A DNA stretch of 64,000 nucleotides from CAYOWK01 sp964407665 (GTDB taxonomy: Bacteria; Pseudomonadota; Alphaproteobacteria; Caulobacterales; Hyphomonadaceae): positions 7,284-71,283 of the forward strand of contig CAYOWK010000017.1 of NCBI GenBank assembly GCA_964407665.1, given 5' to 3'. The notes under the pieces were generated by a model. It saw only the letters and a program-made list of their open reading frames with translations. It was not told the origin of the DNA and did not search any database. The position numbers were made by a program, and so were the translations under genes. Positions 44,694 to 55,066 of this stretch are shown here, piece by piece. Positions within the stretch are counted from its first letter, which is position 1. The number at the start of each line of letters is the position of its first letter.

Positions 44694-45805
44694 GGCCGTT
44701 CCTCTGGCTCTGCTGCATCCGCCGCAGGCGCCGCTTCCCCCGACTGGGCGGCCAGCCGCTCGCGCTCGATCTCACGCCAGCGGTTCACGTTCTGCAGGTG
44801 CTCGGTATAGGTCGCGGCAAACGCATGCCCGCCTGTTCCGTCGGCCACGAAGAACAGCGCGTCACTGACGGGCGGATTCAGAACCGCCTCGATCGAGGCG
44901 CGCCCCGGATTGGAGATCGGCGTCGGCGGAAGTCCGGAGATCACATACGTATTGTACCCCGTATCCAGAGCGATCTCGCTGCGCCGGATCGGCCGGCGCT
45001 CGCCCGTCTCGTTGACCAGCTTGCCGTCAACGCACGAGTCCGGACGCTGCAGGCAGACGCCGTAGATGATGGTGGGGTCGGTCTCCAGCCGCATGCCCTT
45101 GCGCAGCCGGTTCACGAAGACAGACGCAACCATCGGTCGCTCGGAGGCTTCGCTTGCCTCCTTCTCGACGATGGAGGCCAGGATCAGCGCCTGCTCCTGC
45201 GTCTCGAACGGAAGCCCGGCCTGCCGTGTGGGCCACAGCTCTTCCATCAGCTTGCGCTGCGCCTCGATCATCCGCGCAATCATCTGCTGCCGCGTCTCGC
45301 CGCGCTGGACCATATAGGTGTCCGGCAGCAGCACGCCCTCGGCGGGCAGGCTGTCCGGCGAGGGGCCGGTCAGCACCGGCGCTGCAGCGATCATCTTCAC
45401 AATGACCGCACTGGTCAGGCCTTCGGGGATCGTCACGGGATGCAGGATGGACCGTCCCGCCACGAGCTGGTCGATCACGGCTTTCACGCTGGCGCCGGAC
45501 TCGATCTCGTACTCGCCAGCCTTGAGGCGCGGTCCTGTCTGCGTCGCGCGCACAGCAAGCTGGAACTGCATCGGATCGGCGACCACCCCGGCCTCGGCCA
45601 GCTTTGCCGCAATCGCCTGCGGACCCGAGCCGGGCTCGACCGTCACCAGTCGCGGCTTGCCGTCGTCCGTGACAGGACCGGCGCTTGTATAGAGATTTAG
45701 CGCGTAGAAATAGCCGCCGGCGGCGACGCCAGCGCAGAGGACTATCAGCGTCAGCAGCAACGCCCCGAAAGCCCGGGCCGCGCCGCCTTTTTTCTTTTTG
45801 CTCAC
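44690..45805 (-). CDS. mltG: Endolytic murein transglycosylase MltG
   Basis: A 371-residue inner-membrane protein: basic N-terminus MSKKKKGG, one helix (about 12-34), then the YceG domain. The catalytic glutamate lies in ASIVEKEA, followed by VFVNRLRKGMRLETDPT and YNTYVISGLPPTPISNPG (in part). It cleaves nascent glycan strands and sets their length. It begins two bases after the fabF stop, the usual fabF-mltG link. Confidence 0.94.
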   Translation of the reverse strand: MSKKKKGGAARAFGALLLTLIVLCAGVAAGGYFYALNLYTSAGPVTDDGKPRLVTVEPGSGPQAIAAKLAEAGVVADPMQFQLAVRATQTGPRLKAGEYEIESGASVKAVIDQLVAGRSILHPVTIPEGLTSAVIVKMIAAAPVLTGPSPDSLPAEGVLLPDTYMVQRGETRQQMIARMIEAQRKLMEELWPTRQAGLPFETQEQALILASIVEKEASEASERPMVASVFVNRLRKGMRLETDPTIIYGVCLQRPDSCVDGKLVNETGERRPIRRSEIALDTGYNTYVISGLPPTPISNPGRASIEAVLNPPVSDALFFVADGTGGHAFAATYTEHLQNVNRWREIERERLAAQSGEAAPAADAAEPEERP

Positions 45806-45807
45806 GG

Positions 45808-47088
45808 TCAGTCGACCTGCTTCAGCACCAAGGCTGCGTTTGTGCCCCCGAAGCCAAACGAATTGGAAAGCGCCGCGCGCACCGGCCGCTTCACGGCTGT
45901 ATGCGGGGTGAGATTGAGCTTCGTCTCGAAGCTCGGATTATCGAGGTTCAGCGTCGGCGGCACGATCCCGTCGCGGATCGCTAGCGCGCAGAACGCAGCC
46001 TCGACGGAACCGGCGGCGCCCAGCAGGTGGCCGATGGCCGACTTGGTGGAAGACACGTTGATGGCGGATGCCGAGTTCCCGAACACGCGCTCGACCGCGC
46101 GCGCCTCGATCTCGTCGGCCATCGTCGATGTGCCGTGGGTGTTCACATAGTCGATCTCGGAAACGTCGAGACCCGAACGGCCGATGGCCATGCGCATGGC
46201 GCGCTCGCCGCCGTCGCCGGTCTCGTCCGGCGAGGTGATGTGGTAGCCGTCGCCGGACAGGCCGTAGCCCACGACCTCGGCATAGATCTTCGCGCCGCGC
46301 TTCTTGGCGTGCTCGTACTCTTCAAGCACCACAATGCCAGCGCCCTCGCCCATGACGAAACCGTCGCGGTCCTTGTCATAGGGGCGCGAGCCGCGCTCAG
46401 GCGTTTCATTGAAGGTAGTGGCCATGGCGCGGCAGGCGATGAAGCCTGCATAACCGATCCGGCAGACCGACGCTTCAGCGCCGCCGGCGATCATGACGTC
46501 GGCGTCGCCCCACTGGATCATGCGGGTCGAATCGCCGATCGCGTGCGCGCCGGTCGCACATGCCGTCACAACGGCATGGTTCGGACCTTTCAGACCGTGG
46601 CGGATCGAGATCTGGCCGGACGCCAGGTTGACCAGCGCACTGGTGATGAAGAACGGGCTGACCTTGCGGGGCCCCTTCTCGTGCAGTTCGATGGAGGTAC
46701 GGGCGATAGTTTCGAGGCCGCCGATTCCGGACCCGACGAGCACGCCGGTCCGGACCCGGTCTTCATAGGTCTCGGGCTTCCAGCCGCTGTCGGCGATCGC
46801 TTCGTCAGCCGCCGCCATTGCGTACAGGATGAATTCGTCGACGCGGCGCTGCTCCTTGGGAGACATCACCGCCTCGGCGTCAAACGAATCCGGGTCCTCG
46901 GCAGAGCCGCCGCCCCGTCCCGTCTTCCACGGCACCTGACCGCCGATCTTGCACGCAAGATCCGACACGTCGAACAGGTCGACCGGGCCAATGCCCGACC
47001 GGCCTTCGACCAGCTTCTTCCACGTCGCCTCGCGGCCGTTGGCCAGCGGGGTGACGAGTCCGATTCCGGTTATGACGACGCGCCGCAT
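45808..47088 (-). CDS. fabF: Beta-ketoacyl-ACP synthase II
   Basis: A 426-residue KAS II with Cys in VTACATGAHA, His in NTHGTSTMADE and His in AIGHLLGAAG, the Cys-His-His triad. It elongates acyl-ACP with malonyl-ACP, including the unsaturated C16-to-C18 step. A small insertion GGGSAEDPDSFDAEA near residue 65 is common in this group. Downstream of acpP by 29 bases. Confidence 0.96.
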   Translation of the reverse strand: MRRVVITGIGLVTPLANGREATWKKLVEGRSGIGPVDLFDVSDLACKIGGQVPWKTGRGGGSAEDPDSFDAEAVMSPKEQRRVDEFILYAMAAADEAIADSGWKPETYEDRVRTGVLVGSGIGGLETIARTSIELHEKGPRKVSPFFITSALVNLASGQISIRHGLKGPNHAVVTACATGAHAIGDSTRMIQWGDADVMIAGGAEASVCRIGYAGFIACRAMATTFNETPERGSRPYDKDRDGFVMGEGAGIVVLEEYEHAKKRGAKIYAEVVGYGLSGDGYHITSPDETGDGGERAMRMAIGRSGLDVSEIDYVNTHGTSTMADEIEARAVERVFGNSASAINVSSTKSAIGHLLGAAGSVEAAFCALAIRDGIVPPTLNLDNPSFETKLNLTPHTAVKRPVRAALSNSFGFGGTNAALVLKQVD

Positions 47089-47117
47089 GGACGATCTCCT
47101 GCCGGGGCGCGTCGAGA

Positions 47118-47351
47118 CTAGACGCGTTCCTTGATGAAGCGGACGGCGTCGCCAACCGTGCCGATCTGCTCCTGGACGTCGTCCGGGATCTCGATGCCGA
47201 ACTCTTCCTCGAAGGCCATGACAAGTTCGACCAGATCGAGAGAATCGGCTCCCAGATCGTCGATGAAGCTGGCCGTTTCGACCACTTTCTCGCCGTCGAC
47301 TTCAAGGCGCTCGACCACGATTTTCTTCACGCGCTCGATCACGTCGGACAT
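47118..47351 (-). CDS. acpP: Acyl carrier protein
   Basis: A 77-residue acidic four-helix carrier with the phosphopantetheine serine in LGADSLDLVEL. It carries growing acyl chains for the fab enzymes around it. The 125-base gap to fabG suggests an additional acpP promoter; within it GCAGGA-N5-TCCTGC (47451-47467) can form a hairpin after fabG. Confidence 0.97.
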   Translation of the reverse strand: MSDVIERVKKIVVERLEVDGEKVVETASFIDDLGADSLDLVELVMAFEEEFGIEIPDDVQEQIGTVGDAVRFIKERV

Positions 47352-47476
47352 TTTACTTCCTTCCAGTCCATCGACCGGGTCGCAGGCGACACCAGGTCCT
47401 TGTTGCGGCGCGGTAACACGCCTGATTTTCTTTGACCACAGGATTCGGCTGCAGGAAATCCTCCTGCGCCGCAGTC

Positions 47477-48214
47477 CTAGATCATGGCCATTCCGCCGTT
47501 CACATGAAGCGTCTGTCCGGTCACGTAACCGGCCTCTGCGCTTGCCAGATAAGCTACCGCAGCAGCGATGTCAGCACCGCCGCCAAGCTTGCCCGCAGGA
47601 ATGTTTCTGACAAGGGCTTCCTTCTGTGCATCCGCGAGCACATCGGTCATCGGCGTCGCGATGAAACCGGGGGCCACGCAGTTCACGGTAATGTTCCGGC
47701 TGGCGACTTCCTGGGCCAGCGCCTTGGTGAAGCCGATCATGCCCGCCTTCGAGGCCGCATAGTTGGTCTGCCCGGCATTCCCGGTCACGCCAACCACAGA
47801 GGTGATCCCGATGATCCGGCCATAGCGCCGCTTCATCATTCCGCGCATTGCAGCCCGGGCCAGACGGAAATAGGCGCCCAGATTGACGTTCAGGACAGCG
47901 TCCCAGTCCTCGTCCTTCATCCTCATCAGCAGTCCGTCGCGGGTCAGGCCGGCGTTGGAGACGATGATGTCCAGCCCGCCCAGCGCCTCTTCCACCTGCC
48001 CCGGCAGCGCTGCAGCTGCAGCCGGATCGGAGAGGTTGCACGACAGGACAACCGGATTGTTGGGCAGGTCGCGCGCAACCGTCTCCAGCGCCTCGATGCG
48101 GGTGCCCGACAGCGCGACGCGCGCGCCCTGCTGCGCGAGCGCCTTGGCGATCTCGCCGCCAATGCCGCCAGAGGCGCCGGTCACCAGCGCCAGCTTGCCG
48201 GTCAGATCGAACAT
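47477..48214 (-). CDS. fabG: 3-oxoacyl-ACP reductase
   Basis: A 245-residue short-chain dehydrogenase: cofactor loop TGASGGIGGEIA, NAG at the end of strand 4, catalytic Ser in GITSVVG and YxxxK as YAASK. It reduces beta-ketoacyl-ACP with NADPH. Between fabD (22 bases upstream) and acpP. Confidence 0.96.
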   Translation of the reverse strand: MFDLTGKLALVTGASGGIGGEIAKALAQQGARVALSGTRIEALETVARDLPNNPVVLSCNLSDPAAAAALPGQVEEALGGLDIIVSNAGLTRDGLLMRMKDEDWDAVLNVNLGAYFRLARAAMRGMMKRRYGRIIGITSVVGVTGNAGQTNYAASKAGMIGFTKALAQEVASRNITVNCVAPGFIATPMTDVLADAQKEALVRNIPAGKLGGGADIAAAVAYLASAEAGYVTGQTLHVNGGMAMI

Positions 48215-48236
48215 GGACCCAGCTCCTGAATGTCGC

Positions 48237-49181
48237 CTAGAGCGACCTTGCGAACGCTTCCAGATCGCCCGGCCCGTTCAGCGCCGTCGTCTCGATACCG
48301 GAAGCGATACGTTTGACCATGCCCGAAAGCTGTTTGCCGGCGCCAGCCTCGACGAAGCGGGTGACACGGCCTTCCGTCGCCATCCACTCCACGGATTCGC
48401 GCCAGCGCACACGCCCGGTTACCTGCTGCACCAGCAGGCGGCGGATCGTATCGGAATCCTCAACCGGCCGGGCCGTCACGTTGGCGACCAGCGGAACGGA
48501 GGGGGCATTGAACGTCACGCCCTCCAGCGCCTCGCGCATCGCCTCGGCGGCCGGGGCCATGAGCTGCGAGTGGAAGGGCGCTGAAACCGAAAGCGGCACG
48601 GCCCGTACCCCGCGCTCCTTGGCGGCGGCGATGGCCGCGTCCACGCCAGCTTTTGTCCCGGAAATCACGACGTTGCCGACATTGTTGTCATTGGCGACGC
48701 CCACCGGAGCGGTCTTGGCGCCCTCGGCGGCGATCTCCTCGGCCAGAGCGACATCCACCTTGCCGATCAGCGCGGCCATGGCGCCCTCACCTACGGGAAC
48801 TGCGGCCTGCATGGCCTCGCCCCGGCGGCGGAGCAGGCGGGCCGCGTCCGTGACGCTCAGGGTCCCTGCGGCGGCCAGCGCACTGTATTCACCAAGGGAG
48901 TGACCGGCGACGAAGACCGCCTTGGTCGCCTTGACGCCGAATTCCGCGTCCAGCGCCCTCATGACAGCCAGACTGACAGCCATCAGCGCCGGCTGCGCGT
49001 TGGCCGTCAGCGTCAGCGTTTCCTCGGGTCCGCCCCAGATCAGATCTGAGAGCTTTTCACCCAGAGCCGCGTCAACTTCGTCAAATACCGCCCGGGCCGA
49101 CGGAAAGGCCTCGGCCAGATCCTTGCCCATGCCGACCGCTTGCGCGCCCTGGCCGGGAAAAATGAAGGCGATACGGGACAT
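48237..49181 (-). CDS. fabD: Malonyl-CoA:ACP transacylase
   Basis: A 314-residue acyltransferase: FPGQGAQ near the N-terminus, nucleophile serine in GHSLGEYSAL, and a partner His in SAPFHSQLM. It loads malonyl groups on ACP. It is the first gene of the fabD-fabG-acpP-fabF-mltG-yicC-gmk run on this strand and is divergent to rpsF. fabH/plsX are not adjacent. Confidence 0.96.
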   Translation of the reverse strand: MSRIAFIFPGQGAQAVGMGKDLAEAFPSARAVFDEVDAALGEKLSDLIWGGPEETLTLTANAQPALMAVSLAVMRALDAEFGVKATKAVFVAGHSLGEYSALAAAGTLSVTDAARLLRRRGEAMQAAVPVGEGAMAALIGKVDVALAEEIAAEGAKTAPVGVANDNNVGNVVISGTKAGVDAAIAAAKERGVRAVPLSVSAPFHSQLMAPAAEAMREALEGVTFNAPSVPLVANVTARPVEDSDTIRRLLVQQVTGRVRWRESVEWMATEGRVTRFVEAGAGKQLSGMVKRIASGIETTALNGPGDLEAFARSL

Positions 49182-49282
49182 TGGCTTCTACTCCGGATGG
49201 TTCGTCCTAAGAAGCGCCGGGATGAACTGCAAGCTGCAATTGTCCCGTGGGCACGTCTCTATACCCGCCTGGCCCGCCGCCC

Positions 49283-49310
49283 TTGATTCATCCCCCGATT
49301 CCTGTATGAG
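49283..49310 (+). promoter_or_regulatory. Candidate promoter for the ribosomal protein operon
   Basis: TTGATT, 16 bases, TATGAG precedes rpsF by about 112 bases, leaving a leader that can fold ATCTCGG-gtatga-CCGGGAT (49344-49363). The leader is where an S6:S18-binding control RNA would lie in other bacteria; I cannot confirm its consensus by eye. Confidence 0.35.
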
Positions 49311-49422
49311 GCCCGCTTCACCAGAGCGGCGGTCCCCCATCCCATCTCGGGTATGACCGGGATCCATCGCGCTGCGGCCCCCTTCGGCCGTGTCGCGCCG
49401 CCGCTCGCCAGAAGGGACTGAT

Positions 49423-49899
49423 ATGTCAAACTACGAACACGTGGTCGTAACCCGACCCGATATCTCGCCTCAGCAGGTCGACGCCCTGGTCGAGGACATC
49501 ACCAAGATCGTCACCGAAATGGACGGCAAGGTCGAGCGCACCGAATACTGGGGCCTCCGCAACCTCGCCTACCCGATCAAGAAATCGCGCAAGGGTCACT
49601 ACTCCCTGCTCAACATCACTGCGGCCGGCAAGGTTCTGCACGAAGTCGAGCGTCGCCTGCGCATCAATGAAGACGTGCTGCGGTTCATCACGGTGAAGGT
49701 TGAAGCCTTCTCCGAGGAGCCCTCGCCCGTGATCGCCCGCAAGGACCGCGACGATCGTCGCCGTCGGCGTGACGATGAAGGTGGCGGTGGCGGCTTCGGC
49801 GGCGACCGTGACCGCGGCTTCGGCGGCGGCGACCGTGATCGCGGCGATCGCGGCGGCGGTGGCGGATTCGGCGGCGGTCGCGGACGGCAGGAGCGCTAG
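49423..49899 (+). CDS. rpsF: 30S ribosomal protein S6
   Basis: A 158-residue S6: the first 100 residues (YEHVVVTRPDISPQQVD, in part; KRGHYSLLNI-like KGHYSLLN; INEDVLRFITVKV) form the ferredoxin-like fold. A long tail from about 108 is basic then Gly/Arg/Asp-rich with repeats of GGGFGGDRDRG type. Such tails are frequent in alphaproteobacterial S6. The start at 49423 follows GAAGGGA; an upstream in-frame ATG at 49390 is not needed. Confidence 0.95.
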   Translation: MSNYEHVVVTRPDISPQQVDALVEDITKIVTEMDGKVERTEYWGLRNLAYPIKKSRKGHYSLLNITAAGKVLHEVERRLRINEDVLRFITVKVEAFSEEPSPVIARKDRDDRRRRRDDEGGGGGFGGDRDRGFGGGDRDRGDRGGGGGFGGGRGRQER

Positions 49900-49902
49900 A
49901 CC

Positions 49903-50163
49903 ATGGCACAGCAAAAGATCAACATCACCAACATGCCGTCGCGCCGCCCGTTTGGGCGCCGGCGGAAGGTCTGCCCGTTCTCGGGCGCCGACGCTCCAGC
50001 AATCGACTACAAGGACGTCAAGCTTCTCCAGCGCTACATCTCGGAGAAGGGCAAGATTGTTCCCGCCCGGATCACCGCCGTTTCCTCGAAGAAACAGCGG
50101 CTCCTGTCGATCGCGATCAAGCGCGCCCGTCAGCTCGCCCTGCTGCCCTACGTTGTGAAATAG
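49903..50163 (+). CDS. rpsR: 30S ribosomal protein S18
   Basis: An 86-residue basic protein with RRKVCPFSG and DYKDVKLLQRYISEKGKI (in part), RITAVSSKKQRLLSIAIKRAR in its core (in part). It binds S6 on the 30S platform. It starts three bases after rpsF. Confidence 0.97.
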   Translation: MAQQKINITNMPSRRPFGRRRKVCPFSGADAPAIDYKDVKLLQRYISEKGKIVPARITAVSSKKQRLLSIAIKRARQLALLPYVVK

Positions 50164-50176
50164 GGGAGACAGAGCA

Positions 50177-50764
50177 ATGCAAGTCATCCTTCTTGAGCGC
50201 GTGGAAAGCCTCGGCGGCATCGGCGACATCGTCGCCGTCCGCAACGGTTTCGCCCGCAACTTCCTCCTGCCGCAAGGCAAGGCGCTGCTCGCCACCGAGT
50301 CCAACAAGGCCCGGTTCGAGCGTGAACGCACGCTGATCGAAGAGCGCAACGCCAAGGCTCGCGCCGCGGCGAAGACCGAGTCGGAGTCCATCGACGGAGC
50401 AGTCTACACGCTGATCCGCCAGGCCTCCGAAGTCGGCCAGCTCTACGGATCGGTCACCGCTCGCGACATCGCGACTGCGGCGGCCGAGGGCGGTCACACG
50501 GTCGAGCGCAAGCACGTCCACCTCAACACGCCGATCAAGACGCTCGGCCTGCACAAGGTCGAAATCCGGCTCCACCCGGAAGTCGTCGCCACGGTCACGC
50601 TCAACGTCGCCCGCTCGCCGGACGAAGCCGAGCGTCAGGCCAAGGGCGAGAACGTCATCGAAATGGCCCTGGCCGCTGACCGCGCCGAAGCCAGCGAACA
50701 GGCGCAAGCCTTCGCTGCTGCGGCTGCCGACGCCCAGGCCGAACGCGGCCCCGCCGAGGACTGA
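50177..50764 (+). CDS. rplI: 50S ribosomal protein L9
   Basis: A 195-residue L9: MQVILLERVESLGGIGDIV, RNGFARNFLLPQGKA (N-domain with rRNA contact), a long connecting helix, and the C-domain HVHLNTPIKTLGLHKVEIRLHPEV (in part). The extra C-terminal 45 residues are Ala/Glu-rich helix, as often in alphaproteobacteria. It is last in the rpsF-rpsR-rplI operon, which ends at the hairpin 50807-50836. Confidence 0.96.
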   Translation: MQVILLERVESLGGIGDIVAVRNGFARNFLLPQGKALLATESNKARFERERTLIEERNAKARAAAKTESESIDGAVYTLIRQASEVGQLYGSVTARDIATAAAEGGHTVERKHVHLNTPIKTLGLHKVEIRLHPEVVATVTLNVARSPDEAERQAKGENVIEMALAADRAEASEQAQAFAAAAADAQAERGPAED

Positions 50765-50806
50765 TCCTCGACGGCCGTCTGATCAAACGAACATCCGCGA
50801 GGATGG

Positions 50807-50836
50807 AAGGGGAGCCCGGCAACGGGCTCCCCTTTT
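50807..50836 (+). terminator. Intrinsic terminator after rplI
   Basis: AAGGGGAGCCCG-gcaa-CGGGCTCCCCTT followed by more T: a perfect 12-bp stem with a 4-base loop and a short T-run. This is the best terminator in the window. Confidence 0.85.
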
Positions 50837-50862
50837 CGTTTGGAGACACGCGGGCCTATCGC

Positions 50863-50986
50863 TGGAGCCGGATCGACTTTGGTGGAAGCGCATTGCGATC
50901 CACCAAAGTCGTGAATCCGTCTCCAATCAAAAGTGTAGAGCATGATTCACGGTTTTGGCGTTTCCGCCAAAACCGATCATGCTCTA
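50863..50986. repeat. Composite two-hairpin repeat, copy 2
   Basis: Hairpin 1 (50863-50925): outer arms TGGAG-C-CGGAT / ATCCG-T-CTCCA, inner arms GACTTTGGTGGA / TCCACCAAAGTC (12 of 12). After a 10-base spacer, hairpin 2 (50936-50986): outer arms TAGAGCATGAT / ATCATGCTCTA, inner arms GGTTTTGGCG / CGCCAAAACC with a TTTC loop. The order, orientation, spacing and the TAGAG...CTCTA ends match copy 1 at 30544-30658. It ends four bases before the start codon of the DUF1275 gene. Confidence 0.82.
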
Positions 50987-50990
50987 GCTG

Positions 50991-51644
50991 ATGCACACCC
51001 TGAGTCTGCCCGACCGGATCTTCGCCGCATGCCTCGCCGCCCTGGCGGGCTACGTGGACGCTGTCGGCTTCATCCAGCTCGGCGGCTTCTTTGTCTCCTT
51101 CATGAGCGGCAACTCCACCCGCGCCGCCGTGGGTCTGGCCGACCACCTGCCCGACGCCGGCCGCGCCTTCGCCCTGATCGGATCCTTCGTCGCCGGCGTC
51201 ATCTGCGGCTCGCTTGCCGGAGCGTTTGCGGGACGCCGCCGGGGCGGCGTCATCCTCGTTCTTGTGGCCGCCATGCTGGCCCTCGCCGCGATCTCCCAGG
51301 GCAGCGGCCTCGCCCTCCTCGCCGGCGCAGCCATGGCCTTCGCGATGGGCGCCGAGAACGCAATCTTCGAGCACCAGGGCGAAGTCCGCGTGGGGCTGAC
51401 CTACATGACCGGCGCGCTGGTCAAGTTCGGACAGCGCGTCGCCGGCGCGCTGATGGGCGGCCCGCCCATGGCCTGGGCGCCCCATCTGACACTCTGGCTG
51501 GGCCTCGTCGGAGGCGCGATCGCCGGCGCCCTCATCTATCCCCTGCTCGAACTCGGGTCGCTCTGGGCAGCTGTAGTCGCCGCTGGCGTCCTCGCCCTTT
51601 ATGCCTTCACAGTGCGCCCGGCCCGGCTGACGCAGGACAGCTGA
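50991..51644 (+). CDS. YoaK family (DUF1275) membrane protein
   Basis: A 217-residue protein with about six membrane helices and the DUF1275 pattern GYVDAVGFIQLGGFFVSFMSGNST (in part) in the first helix pair. Function unknown in the family. The start codon is four bases after hairpin 2 of the repeat at 50863-50986, so no Shine-Dalgarno sequence is available outside the stem; expression may be low or controlled by that structure. Confidence 0.9.
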   Translation: MHTLSLPDRIFAACLAALAGYVDAVGFIQLGGFFVSFMSGNSTRAAVGLADHLPDAGRAFALIGSFVAGVICGSLAGAFAGRRRGGVILVLVAAMLALAAISQGSGLALLAGAAMAFAMGAENAIFEHQGEVRVGLTYMTGALVKFGQRVAGALMGGPPMAWAPHLTLWLGLVGGAIAGALIYPLLELGSLWAAVVAAGVLALYAFTVRPARLTQDS

Positions 51645-51734
51645 GACAACGTGTCTGCGGCCGCCAGCGAATCATTCTGGGAGTATCTGGAATCAAGTCG
51701 CGAATATCGATTTTGTCCGGCCTAATGTGTCCCC

Positions 51735-53225
<1,491 letters not shown>

Positions 53226-53274
53226 CGGCACAGGCTTTCTGGCTCTCACCTGGTGGCCAGCAGGTTTCAGGTAG

Positions 53275-53453
53275 GCCTCATGGTGAGCAGCGAGGCTCGT
53301 CGCAGACGCGCGTCGCGCCCGTCGAACCACGAGGCCGGGGCTCGCAGGCGGATCGCACGTCATCACCTCAGGCGCAGACAGGCGGACGGACCCCGCCCGG
53401 CGCCTCGTGGTTCGACGGACGGCGTGCTGGTGCACGCCTGCTCACCATGAGGC
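53275..53453. repeat. Nested inverted repeats between dnaB and guaB
   Basis: Outer arms GCCTCATGGTGAGCAG (53275-53290) / CTGCTCACCATGAGGC (53438-53453), perfect over 16. Inner arms GTCGAACCACGAGGC (53321-53335) / GCCTCGTGGTTCGAC (53402-53416), perfect over 15. It looks like two inverted copies of a dispersed palindromic element (CCTCATGGTGAG ... ACCACGAGG). It lies between convergent genes and could fold as a long hairpin that ends transcription from both. The 271-base gap holds no gene. Confidence 0.75.
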
Positions 53454-53496
53454 GCTGCAACGGTCTCGGTGCGCAGAAGACGCGCGCCCCCGCGCC

Positions 53497-54993
53497 TCAA
53501 CCGCTCGGGAACGAGTAGTTCGGCGCCTCGCGGGTCATCTTCACGTCGTGGACGTGGCTCTCGCGCAGGCCTGCATTGGTGATCTGGATGAACCGGGCCT
53601 TGGCGTGAAGCTCCTCGACCGTCTGCGCCCCGACATACCCCATCGCCGCGCGCAGGCCGCCAGTCATCTGGTGCAGGATCGGACCAACCGGTCCCTTGAA
53701 CGGCACCTGCCCCTCGATACCCTCGGGCACGAGTTTCATCTGGTCGCGCACTTCGCCCTGGAAGTAGCGGTCCGCCGAACCGCGCCCCATGGCTCCGAGC
53801 GAGCCCATGCCGCGATAGGCCTTGTAGGCGCGGCCCTCGTAGAGGAACACCTCGCCCGGCGCCTCTTCGGTGCCCGCCAGCATCGAGCCCATCATGGCCG
53901 ACGACGCGCCCGCCGCCAGCGCCTTGGCGAAGTCGCCGGAGAACTTGATGCCGCCATCGGCGATCACCGGCGTGCCGGTCGAGGCCGCAGCCGTCGCGCA
54001 GTCATTGATGGCCGTCAGCTGTGGCACGCCAACGCCCGCCACGATCCGCGTCGTGCAGATCGATCCCGGACCGATGCCTACCTTCACGGCGTCCGCGCCC
54101 GCATCGATCAGCGCCTTGCAGCCATCGCCCGTGGCGACGTTGCCCGCAATGATCTGCACGCGGTTCGAGTATTTCTTCACGCGCTCGACGGCATCCAGCA
54201 CCGGCCGCGAATGGCCATGGGCGGTATCGATCACAACCACGTCCACACCGGCGTCGATCAGCGCCATCGTGCGCTCGAAGCCCTTGTCCCCCACGGTCGA
54301 CGCCGCGCCGACCCGCAGGCGGCCCTGCTCGTCCTTGCAGGCATTCGGGTGCGCCTGGGATTTCTCCATGTCCTTTACGGTGACCAGACCGACGCAGCGG
54401 CCACGGTCGTCAACCACCACGATCCGCTCGATGCGGTGCTTGTGCAGCAGGCGGCGCGCCTCTGCGGGATCGGCGCCCTCGCGGATGGTGACGACGTTGC
54501 GCGTCATCAGATCGGAAATCGGCTGGTTGTCGTCCTCGGCAAAGCGCACATCGCGGTTGGTGATGATGCCGATCAGCTTGCCCGGCTGGCCAGCGGGGCC
54601 GGGCTCGACCACCGGTATTCCGGAAATCTTCAGCCGCTCCTTGAGCACGTTGAGCTGGCGAAGCGTCACCTCGGGCGTCACCGTCACAGGGTTGACGACC
54701 ATGCCGCTCTCGAAGCGCTTCACCTGGCGGACCTGCTCGGCCTGCTGCTCAACGGTAAGATTGCGATGGATCACGCCCATCCCGCCGAACTGCGCCATGG
54801 CGATGGCGAGGCTGGTCTCCGTGACCGTATCCATCGCAGCCGATATCATCGGCACGTTGAGCGATATCGCCCGCGTCAGGCGCGTGCGAACATCGACATC
54901 GGTGGGAAGGACTTCGGACGGACCGGGCTCCAGCAGTACATCATCAAACGTGATGGCGGGCCGGACAAACATTTTGGGGAGGTGCTGTTCCAT
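53497..54993 (-). CDS. guaB: Inosine-5'-monophosphate dehydrogenase
   Basis: A 498-residue IMPDH: (beta/alpha)8 barrel with the catalytic cysteine in GIGPGSICTTRIV, GGIKFSGD, and the flap MGRGSADRYFQ; a CBS pair (about 95-215) is inserted as usual. It makes XMP for GTP synthesis. The start at 54993 (MEQHLPKMF) is preferred; the frame is open 56 codons further, into the divergent promoter with trmO. Confidence 0.97.
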   Translation of the reverse strand: MEQHLPKMFVRPAITFDDVLLEPGPSEVLPTDVDVRTRLTRAISLNVPMISAAMDTVTETSLAIAMAQFGGMGVIHRNLTVEQQAEQVRQVKRFESGMVVNPVTVTPEVTLRQLNVLKERLKISGIPVVEPGPAGQPGKLIGIITNRDVRFAEDDNQPISDLMTRNVVTIREGADPAEARRLLHKHRIERIVVVDDRGRCVGLVTVKDMEKSQAHPNACKDEQGRLRVGAASTVGDKGFERTMALIDAGVDVVVIDTAHGHSRPVLDAVERVKKYSNRVQIIAGNVATGDGCKALIDAGADAVKVGIGPGSICTTRIVAGVGVPQLTAINDCATAAASTGTPVIADGGIKFSGDFAKALAAGASSAMMGSMLAGTEEAPGEVFLYEGRAYKAYRGMGSLGAMGRGSADRYFQGEVRDQMKLVPEGIEGQVPFKGPVGPILHQMTGGLRAAMGYVGAQTVEELHAKARFIQITNAGLRESHVHDVKMTREAPNYSFPSG

Positions 54994-55066
54994 GCACCCG
55001 TCTATCGATTCTCTTTTCCGCTGGGAAGTCTCGTTGTGACGACATTTCGATGAAGGAGCGCGACCC

